In this document: positions 1 to 14,100 of the stretch, one piece after another | How the letters are laid out: each line of letters opens with the position of its first letter | Numbering within the stretch: the stretch's first letter is position 1 | From: Istiophorus platypterus | Lineage: Eukaryota > Chordata > Actinopteri > Istiophoriformes > Istiophoridae | Direction of reading: 5' to 3' | DNA length: 64,000 nucleotides | NCBI GenBank assembly: GCA_016859345.1 | Contig: CM029119.1 | Span: forward strand, 9,136,912 to 9,200,911 | The notes under the pieces: model-generated | What the model was told of the DNA's origin: nothing | What the model saw: the letters and a program-made list of their open reading frames with translations, nothing else | Databases searched by the model: none | Made by a program: the position numbers and the translations under genes

Positions 1-121
1 GCAGTGTGCAGTGGCCCAGAGCTGAGCACTGACCGAGTAGCACGTCATTCTGCATCCCCGCTGCCAACTTGTTTGTGTGACTGCCTCGTGAAGCCTGATT
101 TCTGGGGAACAACGCGCAGCA

Positions 122-3100
122 ATGGAGCGGTGAGGGCCGCCACAGCATGGGGGGGGGGGGCTGTTCCTGCAGCATGTGCAGCATTTTACTGTAATTACCC
201 TCAATTCGGACCAGAGAGAAACTTTTAGTTTAGCTTTACTCTTTGTATGTGTGATCATACATGTGTGATCGATGTATGAATGTTGTTGGTTTCATTTGAC
301 AGGGCAGATCATGTTGAGATGACTTTGCAAATTTGAAAAAAATAATGGCCAAAAACATTTCTTGACACCTTAACTTGGGAAATACGTTAAAATAAAAATC
401 TGCAATGACATATAGAACTATTTACCAATCCATATGAATCTCTATTGTACAATCTACTGACAGTATTAATCTACATAAAATATTTTCTCAAAATTACAAT
501 AACTTTATTTTATTATAGTATTTAAAATTTAAAGCATTTTGAATTATTTTTTCAAAATTTACAGTCTTAATTTAGAACACTTTAACATAGTCTCTGGAGA
601 TATTCCTGTAAGCATGATGATATGTTTCCAGTGTGAGACTAAAGAAACTAGTAACTAGTGATGTCACCACAAAGCACTCTCTAATTCTATCATAAACCTC
701 AGTGATAGATTACATTCCCAACAATGGCTTGAAACTTTTCAAAATAAAGTATAAAAAGCTGAAACATGCAAAATATCTATGATTTAAATTTAAAATATCG
801 TAAGAAAGAAACAAATGAACTCAGTAAATCATTTACTAAACATTGCCTTCCTTTATATTTACTGTAAAAATAAAAGAACTGAAGATTCAAAAATGAATAA
901 TCTGCCGATATTTGGGGCTTTTCTGGTCACATAGTTCACCTATGGCTCAGGCAGCCACTGGAAAGTGTTTTGGGGTTTTTTACATTGTTTTTTTAGAACA
1001 AAGTACCCATAGTTTTTCTGTACCACAGAGTTGCTACACTGGAACATTATAAGGCAGCCATGTTGCTGAGTGGTGCCGGTGATGCTCTTGGATACAGGAA
1101 TCAGCTGTGGGAGTACAATGAGTCTGGACCAGCTATTCATCAGGTCAGTGCAGGACCAGATAAGGAAAAAGAGGCGAAATAGGTCCGGGGGCACACGAGA
1201 TTTTCATATCTGATGTCCTGTGTACTTTATCCAGTTACGTAATGAATCATAATCGAGCTGCCACGGAAGGTGTATTTCACCCAAAAGGTCTGTCCTTGCA
1301 GGAGCTGAAGGAGCTCGGTGGTCTGAAGAACATCAAGGCTGAGCTCCCTGACTGGCCGGTGAGTGACGACACAGTTCTGCATCTGGCGACGGCAGAAGGA
1401 CTGGCGACCGGTGAGGTCAAAAGCACATTGAATCCATTTGCTCCCTCCCATTTGCTCATTTTGTTTCAAACAAGGAGTTGATTGGATTGATCTGATAGTC
1501 GGCCTCATTCTGATGAGGTCCCATCAGGACACACGCCACACCCTCCTCCTCAAGTGCCCCAACTAAAGGTTAAATCTAATTACCAGTCTTGCCTTGATTT
1601 GCTGCTCTATTACAGCTCTGCACTAAGTGGGAGGAAAATGGTAGAAATTTAACTTGACCTTTTCTGGGCTAAGGCAAACGACTGTCCTTGTTAACGGATG
1701 TTGCATCTCTAAAAATGTTAATATCGACAGGGTGTGCAGCTTGAACAAGTAATATCTGTATTGTTCCCCTCGCAGGGAAGATGGGGGAGGATCTCCTGCA
1801 TGAGGTGGCTGCTCGATATGTGGAGGGGATGAAAGACATGGACGGGAGGAAACCGGGGCCTTCAAGCATTCTGGGTGAGAGAAATCCTTAATTTCTCAAT
1901 CATACCACATTCATGGGTTGTAGTGGCAGCGATCTGACTTCCTCTGTTTTTTCCTTTTAGGAGTGTCCCTCTTGAAGCCCGGGGAAAAAGAGGGCTACAG
2001 AGTGCCCTATAACCCTAATGGGACGGGCTGTGGAGCGGCCATGCGGTCCATGTGCATTGGCCTGAAGTAGGACCGCATGGCCTGAAAATAAATACATATT
2101 AACTCAGTCTAGTCCTTCTGCATTCTAGTTTCAATGTTAAGTCTCTTGACAGAGCCCTGAGAGGGTTTGGATTATGTTTTTAAATTGTCAGTGATCTTGC
2201 ATGACATTACAGAGCATTTTAAAGACTAAAAATCTGTTTGTGTGCAGTAAGAAAAGTTGTGGGACTAGTAGAGAAACGGAAATAAGTTATAAATTGATCC
2301 TGACTTAATTGGCACTACATTACCTTGGACACACAAATACAGTAACTACAGTTGTCATAAGCCTGTAAAAATAGAAACGTTTTCAGTTTGAATGTGAAGA
2401 CTACTCAAAAACAGATTGACATACAAATCCTTCTTTAAACTTTTAATATTTTTCCGAAGTGATATAGTTGCCCTTCTTATGTTACTGACATGGCTTTCAA
2501 AGTTAAGGTCAGAGTCCAAAATAACTCAGGTTCCTGACTTACTCACCATATTTCAGAGACAAGTGTAAATACTTTTCCTCATCTTGGTTTTTAGGACCTA
2601 CAAGAAGTTTTCTCTCAGAAAGAGATTAATGACCTGAATGATTGTTTTCATTCTCAGTTAATCCCATTTTCAAAGGTTGTCAAATATATAATCAAAAACC
2701 CAAAGACATTCAGTTTACAATGGCATTGAACAGATAAACAAGCCAATCTTTAGATTGGAGAAGCTGGTGAGGGTTGGAGACTTGATTAATCAATCATCAG
2801 ATAGTTGCAATTAATTTGCTGTCAATGGAATAATCGGTAAATGCACCAATCGTTTCAGCTATGAACTCATCACTGTTGTTTGTTGATAGGAATTTGTTGA
2901 TTGGAATTTACCAGTTTTTTGAATGTAGAGGGTAAAAAAAAAGGTCATGAGGTTCACAGAGAGAACTTCAGCCAGCTATCCTCCGCAATAAAAGCTGATA
3001 AAAGCTTGGATCCTTTGTCCCCGCCAGGTATCGGAAGCCTGACCAGCTGTTGTCGCTGGTGGCAGTTGCCGTGGAGACAGGGAGGATGACCCATCCTCAC

Positions 3101-5564
3101 CCCACCGGTTTCCTGGGAGCCGTGGCGTCGGCCCTTTTCACCGCGTACGCCATCCAGCGCAGGCCAATCACAACCTGGGGTCTGGGCCTGATGAACGAGG
3201 CCTGTCCAATAGCGAAGACCTTCGTTCGGCGTCGAGGCTTCGCCGTGGAAGAGACGGAGAAAGACTGGGACTACTTCTGTGACAAGTGGCAGTGGTATGA
3301 GGCTGTCACATTGTATTCAAATCCAGGTTTCCGGCTTCAGCAACTTACATTAGCCTATTTCAGTCTCAAGGTTAACAGGTGATGGCATGAGTTTGGTACT
3401 AAAATGTCACTGCTACGTTGGAGCGCAGCTGTTTGACCCAATATTTCCTCTAAACTATTGCTCCTAATAACAATACAAATACAGAAAATTTATATCAATG
3501 CCACGTACACCGTCCTGCAGCTGTAAATAATCAGTAGCAAACCAAATGTGTATTACTCCCAATCTGGAAATAGTCCCCAAGAAATGCACTGTTTACTCGT
3601 GTTTAAGCTACTGTTGTTTAAAAAAAAATACTGCCCAGGCGTTTTATGTAAATATTGTGCCTTTTGGAAAAATGTGCATTTGTTTTAAAAATATTTTCAT
3701 CTTAAGTAGAAACTAATGGGAGGGAGGTCAAAAAGTAAAGGCAGACTTTATACTTAGTTGGTTTTGTTTTTTTCATGGGATTAGTTAACGATAAGAAAGA
3801 CATTAAATTAAATTAATGTATAAACTTAATTTGACGCATGAATGGTATATCTGGTTAAAAGATGATGTCGGGTCAGGGCATTATGCAGGAGGCACTGTTT
3901 TAAATTTCAGAAATACTTTGTTCTTTTCTACCAACATAATGCAATCTATCAGAATACGACTGACCAAAACAGCCGTTTCCACTTTATATCCAGTCAAAAT
4001 GATTGGATGTCAGCGAACCTTCGAATGACTCATCAATTGTTTCACTCCATTAGAATCACTTTACACCGAAGGACAGTGTGGATGTCAGGAAAACGTCTCC
4101 CCTCTGTCCGCAGGTACCTGGATATGAGGGGCATCTCCAACGGGGTCGGCCCTGTGACTTGGCCCCCCTCCTACGGCCCAGCTGAGAGGGATGAAGTCTA
4201 CAAGAGCTTCAGCCTGTCGGGCTGGGCGGGACGCAGCGGCCACGACGCTCCCATGATAGCCCTCGATGCCCTGCTGGGCGCGGGCTCAGACTGGGAGGAG
4301 CTGATGAGCAGAGCCGGCTTCCACGGAGGTCAGAGAAAATGTCTCTTTTCGTGTACTTTTATAGGGAATTCTTGCCCTAACTTAGGTCTTTTGTATAAAC
4401 CCAGCCTTCTGGTTTAGCCTGATAATCACAGAACTTCTGCTCATAAGCCTGGTGGACGTCATAGTTCCTCATCCTTTTTGCATTTTTGCTCGGACAACTA
4501 TCTCATCTAGAGATGCACACATTTGCTCAGACAAGCCATATGGACTGAAGCTCTGCACTCTAATTGGTCCTTATCTGTCATTGTCTTGGGGAGAGAGGCA
4601 GCTTTGTAGAGCTCGCACAAATGAAGTGTAAAGCAAACTTGTTTCATACTGTGGTTGCTAAGCAAGCAGTCTCATCAAAGGCTGTCTTTTAAAAAATCTG
4701 CTGGGAATTTTAAACCATCTTAACAGATGTTGCAGTCAATGTTTTGCCCAACCTCCATATTGTCAGTGGTTGTAATCCCTAAAAAGAAGTGTTTTGAATT
4801 CCAGGCCTGTTTCCTGTAACAAGCATCATCAACTGCTGTAAAATAGGTTTTTAAAAAAGCTGGATCTAGTGCTACATATTTTGTCATCTTAGTTTCCTTT
4901 GACTTCCCAATATAATGCATTAAAATGATATAAACAACTTAATATGTAACTTACCTAACATAAAAACATGTCCCAGTAGCTTATGATATCATTTGAATAT
5001 CCTCAGGTTTATATCCTGTATTACCCAGCCCTGCAGTGATCTGCTTATTATTTGTCAGTGCAGATTATGACCACATGTGACATTAAGGGACTAACTGTCA
5101 CACGTGGAATAGTACTACGAGATAGTGGTAGATTATAAAACTGTGGTAGAGTTTCACAGTAGCCCTAAAAGACACTGTGAGGCTCCATAAAGCTGAGAGG
5201 AATTGCACAGTAATGATTCTCAGTGAGTTCATCACTAGAAGTGACCCCGATCACATTACTGTCATTTGATCCGTTGTTAATATGAAAATAATTGACTCGG
5301 CTGCTTTAAAGACAGCCTAAAAAGATCTATTTCTATGAAAATGGAAGCAGTGTACTTCATCACAGGCTTCATTCTCATGCTGCTCCCTCTCCATCTCCTT
5401 TTTCTCCCCGTTCAGGCGACAGCGACAGTACCGCAGTGATTGCCTGCTGCTGCTGGGGACTCCTCTATGGCACAAAGGGGGTCCCTGAAGGCAACTACTC
5501 CAACCTGGAGTACAGGGACCGGCTGGAGCGCTGCGCCGAGCAGCTCTATGCCCTGTCACACTGA
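122..5564 (+). CDS. adprh: ADP-ribosylarginine hydrolase (ARH1)
   Basis: Removes ADP-ribose from arginine side chains, reversing mono-ADP-ribosylation in the cytosol. Eight coding exons: 122-129, 1029-1143, 1302-1410, 1776-1874, 1961-2066, 3028-3294, 4114-4328, 5416-5564. Together they give 355 residues in frame, against 357 in human ARH1. The metal-binding VSDDT motif is at residues 61-65 (D63, D64) and the second acidic cluster, G-DSDST, is at 307-312. SGHDAPMIA, GRMTHPHPTGFLG and GCGAAMRSMCIG are also seen. The DSDST cluster favours catalytically competent ARH1 over the related cardiac ADPRHL1, which lacks it. The first coding exon holds only ATG GAG CG before a GTGAGG donor. It was chosen because joining to 1029 restores a family-like N terminus (MERVATLEHYKAAM). 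Without it, translation would start at Met14. The gene is tail-to-tail with atxn2l. Confidence 0.93.
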
Positions 5565-6124
5565 GGCCGAGGCGGCTTTGCCGTGATAACCGAATGTGTC
5601 CCAACATGTTGCGCCGAGGGGAAAGTAGGCCACACAATCTGGCACACTGACGTAGAGCTAGCTGGTGCGCACTCAGTAGTACATCGATCTGCAAGTGCTG
5701 TCACTGAGCCACAAAGTGTGGTGTCATACTTGCCTGAGGGGTAAGCAGTGTCCCACTGACCTAAAGTCCAATAATATTCTGCCACAACAAGGGACTGTGT
5801 CTCATGATGTTGGCGCTGAGGTTGGTGTATAAAGCGGGGTCCCCCTAGTGACCATTTTAAATTAACATGCAGTTGTACCACTGAGCAGAACAAATCCAAG
5901 CTAATGAGTATGAGGAGAATGCACTCAATCCCCCAGGAGGTAATTACTTCATTTTGTCAGCTTGACATAATAGCAAATGCTCAGCGAGCTTCAAATTAAA
6001 TGTGCTCATGTTATTGTCTAATGAAAAATGTATTTATATGTCTCATTATAGTTGCGGACTTACAGTTTTGCTCTTCACTGCATGAAGTAACTGTTATACT
6101 CCAGACAGACACATATAATGATAC

Positions 6125-6130
6125 AATAAA
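6125..6130 (+). terminator. adprh poly(A) signal
   Basis: AATAAA lies about 560 bases after the adprh stop codon, with no better signal between. It sits only 35 bases before the opposing atxn2l signal, so the two 3' UTRs probably meet or overlap. Confidence 0.7.
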
Positions 6131-6165
6131 TTAAATACACAAAGCTTTGTAGTTGAGTTGAAAAC

Positions 6166-6171
6166 TTTATT
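6166..6171 (-). terminator. atxn2l poly(A) signal
   Basis: Reads AATAAA on the minus strand, giving atxn2l a 3' UTR of about 690 bases after the stop at 6834. It faces the adprh signal at 6125-6130. Confidence 0.65.
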
Positions 6172-6833
6172 TTTTGGTCATTGTTGTTTTAATATTTTTT
6201 TTGTCCATCTTGTCCATTTTTTATTAATTATATTTTCCTACAGGAGAGAAGAAGGGCAAAGGGGTGGTTTTAACTATGGGATCAAGTTAAAAAAGAAAAC
6301 GAAAAAAAAAAAGCGATTTGCTAAAAATCCCCTCTCCTCTTCAAATCCCTCCTTTCATGCTGTATTCATGAGAATCCCGCGACAGTCTGTGTTTTGTGTC
6401 AAAACCCCACAAGGCTAAAACCACACTGCTGGAAGATAAAGTGTCTGCTGCTGTTTTCATATGTGTCTTCTCCTCTCCGACGGGTCCGCCCAGCAAGGTG
6501 CCCCACGTCTGAAGTGAGAAGGAGTTAGGAAGAAGAGTAGGATGGCAGCAGGGGTCAGACGCTGCTGCCATCGTCTACCACCTTCACCATTAGCATTAAA
6601 AATGTCCTCGTTTGGGGCTTGCATTGAGGTTTGTACTGATGAAGAACATTACAGCAGAACAATAAGGTGCTGTGAGACTTCTGGCCTCTTCTCTCCTCTG
6701 TGCGATCCTGTCAGTTTGTTTCTTATATGAGTCGCGTTCAGTCTTGTCCTCACATCCAGCAGGAAGTGGGGATGTTTGGGCTTATTCCAGGGAACAGTCT
6801 GGGAGGGTGGGGTGGGGGAGGGTCTGAAGGGGT

Positions 6834-9800
6834 TTAGTTTCCAGGCGGATGGAAGGGAGCAGGGTGCGTTTGTACCTGCATTGCTGTGGGGGTTAAACAC
6901 AAAAAATGAAATTGTAAATTTTACACTTTATAAAAGACGGAATCAGCTTTGTTGAGCAGTCAGTTTGGGGAACTTGATCTTGGTATTATATCTCGTACCT
7001 TGTGGATGTCCTATGTAGAAGTGTTGGTGTGCTCCTTGCTGAGGTCCGTGCTGGGGGTGTTGGGGCACTGAGCCAGGGCCCTGCTGAGGGGGCGGCTGCA
7101 ACATCACTAACTGGGGCTGACCGTGGCTCCCCGAGTGGTGGGGACCCGACATGGCTCCCTGTACGTGGGCCTGGGGGGGGGGGGGGTCCAGGAGGTTGAC
7201 AAGTTTAGAGCAAGAGAAAACTTTTCAAATGAAGGAAAACTTGAAAAAAAAGTTAAAAATGTAATCTAAAATCTAAATTTGTGTTATATTGGTCAGACAC
7301 ACTCATATGCAATAAAAGTAAGCAGCACTGTGGATTCATACCTGTGCTATCTGTCCCAGGGGGTATGTGGGCGGGATGCCCTGGTGACTGTGGATGCTGT
7401 AACCCTGAATGGGGTAAGAGCCCTGTGGAGACGTGTGGCCTGGTGGCATGTTGGGTGGGGTAGGTGCTGAGAGGGGACCTGAGTGGTACAAGGACTGGGG
7501 CTGTGGGCCTGACTGGGCGTTCTGGAGGGAGAGATCGAAAAAAAAAAAAAAAAGTTACATGAGTTTATTAATTAAATCACAATCGCTGTGTCCAAGGAGT
7601 CAGATCCTCCAGAGGATGCAGCCAACAAAGGTCCTTGGGAGGACCTGAGAGTTAGGCCGAACCTTTGCCCTGTTCCCCTAAGTAGGTATCATAACAGTGC
7701 TAGCCACATGTAATACCAGTTATAATCACCAGTGGCAAAGTTGTCAAAATTCTATGACACCAGAATTTATAGCACTTAACTTTGCATGATGGACAACTGA
7801 CAGTGTTCCAGATTAGTGGTGAATATGTATGTACAACTTCCGTATATGAGTGCTGATATTAACAACAGGTCCTGACAATCAACAAGAGGAAACACTACAG
7901 TTTATTCCTGTTGTTTCCATTAAAAATGTTTTTAAAAAAGCATATTGCATTGCACTAGTGGTTATATAATGGGCCAGACCTGTCTATCTGTTATAATGTA
8001 ATTAGTCTAGAAATGCAGACTATGGGGAGATCTCGTTCCTGAAACGGGATCCAGCAAATTTGTTAAGGTATATGCAAGCTGTAACGTAGGGGTATCTCAC
8101 CTGTCCAGGGCTAGGTGCAGCGTGCTGGGGAGGGGGCTGGTTGCCTGTTGGGGTACTGGAGGGCTGAGGCTGATGCACTGCACCGGAGTGGTGGGAGAAG
8201 GACTGTGGAGCTACAGGTAAAAGAGATGGTCAGTGCCAGGGTGGTGCTTTTTGAAGCCTTTGATGAAAACTCAAGAGTGGGAGCAGTAACATCCCAAAAT
8301 TTATACCACAGAGTGTTTTTAACCTCGCATGTAGATTTTTTTATTGGTTTCTCATTCATCACTGTAAGTTTGGTTCCACTCACCATAGATCCCCTGTTGT
8401 GGTCCCTGAGGTCCGTCTCCCTGTGTGGGGAACTGGGGGCCTCCTGGGGGACCCAGGGCTTGTGGGTGGGGACCCCCGCCCTGACCTATCATCCTGGCTC
8501 CACCCTGCAGCATGGAGTACATCGGCTGAGGGGGAGAGAAGAGAGGAATAAATTAGGGAATTTTTAATATATTACTTGTTTTTAAATATGGAGGCAAGAT
8601 ACACCTGGGAGCTTTGTGTGGCTCTTAGTAACCTCTGTTAGATAATACACTTTCAGATTTAGATAATCCCCTTACTAGTTTGGCTTATTTGAATTCTAAT
8701 GCGAACACCCAAATTATAAAAGGGGTTAGATTGTAGACATCCTACCTGTCCAGGGTAGGGTGTCATGGCCTGGATGACCTGCTGCTGGCCATATTGCTGG
8801 GGGCTGTACTGAAGGTAAGACTGTGGGTAGGGGGATGCTACCAGCGGGGCCCCTGCTGCTGAGGCTGCAGCTTGCAGCATGGGGGGCGCTGAAGTACCAT
8901 GGTCAGAGCGCGGAGCCACTACCGAGCCTGGCGAAGGCAAAGAATAATCAAGACAACAAACACATAAAAAGGTCAAAACAATGCATCACGAACATACTGG
9001 TACACTTACAGCAGGAGGTCATTTCTTTCTAAATATATGAATGAGATGGTGTCACTAGGTACGGCAATGTTGTAACCTATATAGTACAACACCTCCGTAC
9101 ACAGCACCTCTTCGTACTAGAGCACTTATTAAAGCATGATGTAAGGTTTAAGTGGAACGCTCCAGTCTCAGCACTACATTGTGTGAAGTGTGTTTCTAAC
9201 CTTTGAAATCCAGAGAGCTTACAGTGCACCGGTTTTAGAAGCAGTTTGTCAAAATATCAAATGGAGACAACTAATTAAAACCTCAGAAATATATAGCACT
9301 GGATAGGAAACAACTGTTTACCTTTGGTCCTGGAGTATTTTCCCTGGTTGACTGATGACATGGTGTACTGGTACATTGGTGGGGGCTGGAAGACAAATGA
9401 TCAAGAGGTCAACGCAAGAAAAAACTCTTGCTCCATCGGGAGGAATAAATTTAACACCAAAGTGATTTTAGTTTATCAAAAGAATATTAATTTGCCTGTG
9501 AAAGTTTGTACCTAAATGACAACATGTCTGGCACAAAAAGGGGAAGCAAGGCAGTTCCTTTCAAACATTTTGTACAAAGGCATGAATGTGTACTGGATAA
9601 GGAACACACCTGCCCTTGTAAAGGTTTTTTTTTTTTTTTAGCTAGTGTACCTGCACAGAGTGGATCTGAGAGACGTAAGAGAGGTAGGGGGTGGTGTAGA
9701 GCGGCCCCTGTCCACCTGGGTGCTGAAGGACCACTGGACTCTGAGGAGTAGGCCGAGGCGGAGTGGGCGCAGTGTTGGGCTTCGTCTGTACGACAACAAA

Positions 9801-11108
9801 GCCAGAGGTGAATAAATCGTGTGACTTAGCTAATCACAGGGGTTTCAGCATATTTTATATTTCAATATTAGATTAATTGAAACAATAACATAGTTCCAAC
9901 GAGTCTTTGACTTTAAAACAACAGCATTTTTCATCCTTTATTTATTTTTTAATATTTCTGGGAATTTTATACTTCTGAGCGTTTCATGTTTGGCTACAGT
10001 GTGTTTTGTGTGTCCTAGACTCACTCTTCCCATAACCCTGACACATTATCCATCGTCTGAAAGGTCTAAGTCTTTTATGATCCATATATCACTGCAACAG
10101 CTGTTGAGACACAACTGGTTCAGACCGAACCAAAGGGTTTCCTACAGAAAAGGTGCTACTGCTGGCCTTATATTGCTTTTTTTTTTTTTTTTTTTTTTTA
10201 AAGGCAAAAAGAGTTGAAGAACAGTGACCTTTTAATTTTTTATTCATTATTTCCCATCTTGTGCACAAAAATGTGGGTTTCTGGTAGCAGGTATACTCCA
10301 CTTAAATACATTTACTAATCTTCATACCACATCACTAAATTATTCACTATAGTTTTAATTTTCTGAGGATTTAACAGGAATTATTTAGCTTACCATAGGC
10401 ATCTGAGGTTTATTAGGGTTGAACTCCTTAGCATTGGGGTTTAAGGTTGATTTCTTTACTTGGCTAGATAATATAAAAAAAAGAAAGAAGAAGAAAAAAA
10501 TGTATTAAAAAAATGACAATCACAACACAAGTAAGCAAAACCAAAGAGTTTTCACAGAGAAATCTCTAATCTCGAAACTCACTCCGCCACACCCTCCGTC
10601 CGCTCTGTCGTCTCAGACCGGACCTCCTCACTTCCTGGAGTCCTGGCTGGCTGTGGGGTGGCTGGCAACTGCCTGTCTGAAATGGGTGCTGCGGTGGCGG
10701 CGGTTGTGGTGCCAGGTGTAGCTGTGGTGTCCTTTTGGGGGTCTTCAGTAGGAGCTAGTGAAGGCTGGGCTTGGGGCTGAGCTGGGCTGGGAGCCGCAGG
10801 CTGAGGTTTAGGGTCTGAGGCAGGGTGAGCGTCTGATGGTGAGGGTTTGGCTGCGCTGGGCTGGGCGACCTCAGTGATGGCAGGAGGGGTTGCTGCTGCC
10901 GGAGAGCTAGGAGAGCTAGAGCTTCCTCCACTCGACTGGAGCTGGAAGAAAGAGAGAAGCGATTAGGGACAGAGACAAAGAGAGAGAAGACAAGCAAGAT
11001 GGAGCTGATAGCAAAAACAGAAAGAAAGGAATTAAGATTTAGCAAATACTTTACTTTCATTATCAATACATTGTTAATTTCCACATCTGAAAAATGCTTA
11101 TTAGATTT

Positions 11109-11147
<39 letters not shown>

Positions 11148-14100
11148 AGCCTAAGTTGACCTCTACAATATACAACTACATACAACTATGTAGTTACAAC
11201 TACAATACAACTACAATTGTATTTTAAATCAACGCCTTAACTATCTTTTCTAGCTTTTGGAGTGTAACACATCATTTTACTGCATTAATTTAAATCTTGT
11301 TAACAATTTGCATAAGCTGCCATGAGAATTTAGATCAAGGCAAAGAAAAAGTCCTACAAAAGTGAAAAAAAAAGTCAGACAAAAAAGAGCAGTAACTGAT
11401 TTGCAATTATATAACACCTATGCCTCAGACAACAGTGATGTCTCAGGACATGGCCTCTTGATTGTTCACAGATTTTCTAATTTCACACTTCACTGAAAGG
11501 CGACTGAACTCTTACCCTGAATTCCTTGCCAAATTTCCGCAGCTCCTCAATCTGCGACCTTTGCTGCACTGAGGGAGCTGGTGAGGAGAGAGAAAACAAA
11601 GGTTAATTAAAATGTGAAATTTTGAGAACTGTAAACTCAGTGCACGCTCTCAAAAACAGGAGACGCCACTAGGCACAAGTGGAAGATGCATGACTTATTT
11701 CCAGTATTTGGCCGGTGCTAATTTGAAATCTTGCATACACACCTTTACTACTCTTGCTTTCCTCTGTACTGCTGGGGCTCTCAGCCGAACGTTCTTTTGC
11801 AGCTGCACCAAGGATCTCATTCACTGTAATGGCGAGACAAACGGCAGGCTAATTAGTTGTAGCGCTTCATTAGATTCCACCTTCAACACTTGTTGCTTAC
11901 TGCTATGAGGTCACGGTCTCATTGAAACTCATGTCATTACAGGATATAAATCGTTTCGACTTTGATTTTAAGCTCTCAACTTTAAAACAACAACAGCAGG
12001 TGAGAATTTAGACAATACCATCTACAGGGAAGAGAGGGGCGGGGCCAGACGTCTTCTGCGCAGGAAGTGAGACGGAGGATGTGTCCAAATAGGGAGTGTC
12101 CTGGGAAGTGCCTGATTTAGGAGAGCGAGTAGCTGCAAAGACATGAAGGAGAAAAGGATAGAGGTTGAGTTTTAAGCATAATCCATCACTAAAACAGGAG
12201 AAGATTTTATAACAGCAGTTGACTAGATCTGGATGCAGTTAATACCTGTGGACTGAGTATGTGAGTTTGGAGTGCGGACTGTCCTGCTCGACTGTGGAGG
12301 TCTTTGGGCTTTAGGAGACGTCCTGGTAGTGACTGAAAAACAAACAAAAAAAATCTCCTTGCAGATTCTCACAATTCCCACTGCCTTAGCAGTTTTAATA
12401 GACGCTGTTAAAACACTTAGACACAAGTTCACACACTCACCACCATTAACAGGCCTGCCAGCATCAGACAGCGAGTGTGGGAGTGAGTGGGAATGAGGGA
12501 CTGCGTGTCCATGCGGGGTAGTGGGGCTGGCTGGGGAAGGGGCAGTGGAAGCAGAGGTCGGCGTAGGTGCTGGTCCACCAGGAGAGGCGGGTGTGTACGG
12601 GCTTGCAGATCCAGAGCCTGGGCCTGGGCTGGGGCTTCCCTGGGGGTGGTGGGGCGTGTAGGCCCCGCCTCGGCCTGACAGAGGGCTGCTTCTCTCTGAG
12701 GGGGAAACGCCAGTCTGTGGCCCTGCAGCAGAGGGCAGGGGGGGTCTGGGGGAAGAGGAGGATGGCGGAGTGGAACGGTATCCTCCGCTTAGGCGGTTAT
12801 GGGACGGAGGCCCGCCAGGACCTCTCTCGGCTCGCTCTCGCTCCCGGTTCATCTCTCTCTGGCGCTGAGGTAATGGAATGTACTTGCCCTCTCTGGAGGA
12901 GAAAGAAAATACACCACATACAGGGACAACACATAAGTGATAAAAGAATTTCTTAGTCCAAAAAAACATGTTGAAACTAGTTGATTTTCAAAGTTCATTC
13001 TTGACCTTGGAAACAGCAGCTGACCAAACAGTCCTACTCAAAATCCATTTCGTGGCTGTTGTGATAGAAAGCTTTTGATCTTATCACGACAGGATCTTCC
13101 TAAGCAGACTGAGTTTTCCTACTTGAAATAATTGTGTGATGGGATTTAAAGCTGGACCTTAAAATGAGATCTCTTTGTCAAACACTGTTTCCAGAGTCAG
13201 GAATGACCTTCGAACTTCAACTCATGAGCAAGTACAATCAAAATCTCTAGGGCGGCTACTGAATGACAGTTTAGCTGTAGTTGAGGGTGGTGCAAGAGTG
13301 TTGTTGACTTCTTATTGTTTGTCTGGCAAGTTTTCACTTTCAACCAGCTCCCAGATGGAAAAATGGTTGGTGGCGCCAGTAATCAAAAATGTGTAACACC
13401 AGGTGAACTGTTACCTAATATCTCTAGTGAGAGGAACACTACTATCTGCTTGACTGACAAATACTCTACAAGCATCCCCTCTCACCTGTTGCTGGCTCCA
13501 GGACTGTCTCGGCCCCTTTCGCGGTCTCTGTCCCGCGGACTCTCGCGGCCCCTCTCCCGATCATTGCCATCCCGCACCACAGCACTGTACTTGTCTTCTT
13601 CACTCTTGCCCTCATCGTTTTCGAGGCTGACACGATGGCGATACTGGGGGCTTGACTCAATCTCACTGGCCAGACGAGCAGCACGTGCCTCCCTCTGACG
13701 ATACACCTCCGAGTTGCCTCTTTCCAGTGGCACCCTGGGCAGTGAGAAAAAGTGGGAGAAAATGAACAAAATAAAAAGAAGGAAGAGAAACCTTAAAAAA
13801 AAAAAAAGTTGATCAGGTCCAAATCAAAGCCATAAACTGTAATGATCTTAGTTACCCATACATTTTTTTTCCCCGTTTCATTGTCCCCCTCCACAATGAG
13901 TGACCTGGTAAGTATTCAGTGTCTTAGCCATGGACACACCCTTGTGAATTAGCTGAAGTTGAGTTTCATCTATGCATCGGGCTTGACTAAATTTGATGCA
14001 AGAAGGAGATGGTTTAGCCAATTTTAAGGAAAGAACTCTAGTGAAAATTAATCAAGCGCTAAGTTTACAGGTTTTCACTCCATCCAAGTTATATATCATC

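Noticed and set aside
4..228. 74-codon plus-strand frame at the window start
   Set aside because: It overlaps the adprh leader and first exon in another frame and resembles no family. The adprh start at 122 explains the region better.
12487..12956. Plus-strand frames opposite the large atxn2l exon
   Set aside because: Antisense shadows of a Pro/Ser-rich exon that is clearly coding on the minus strand.
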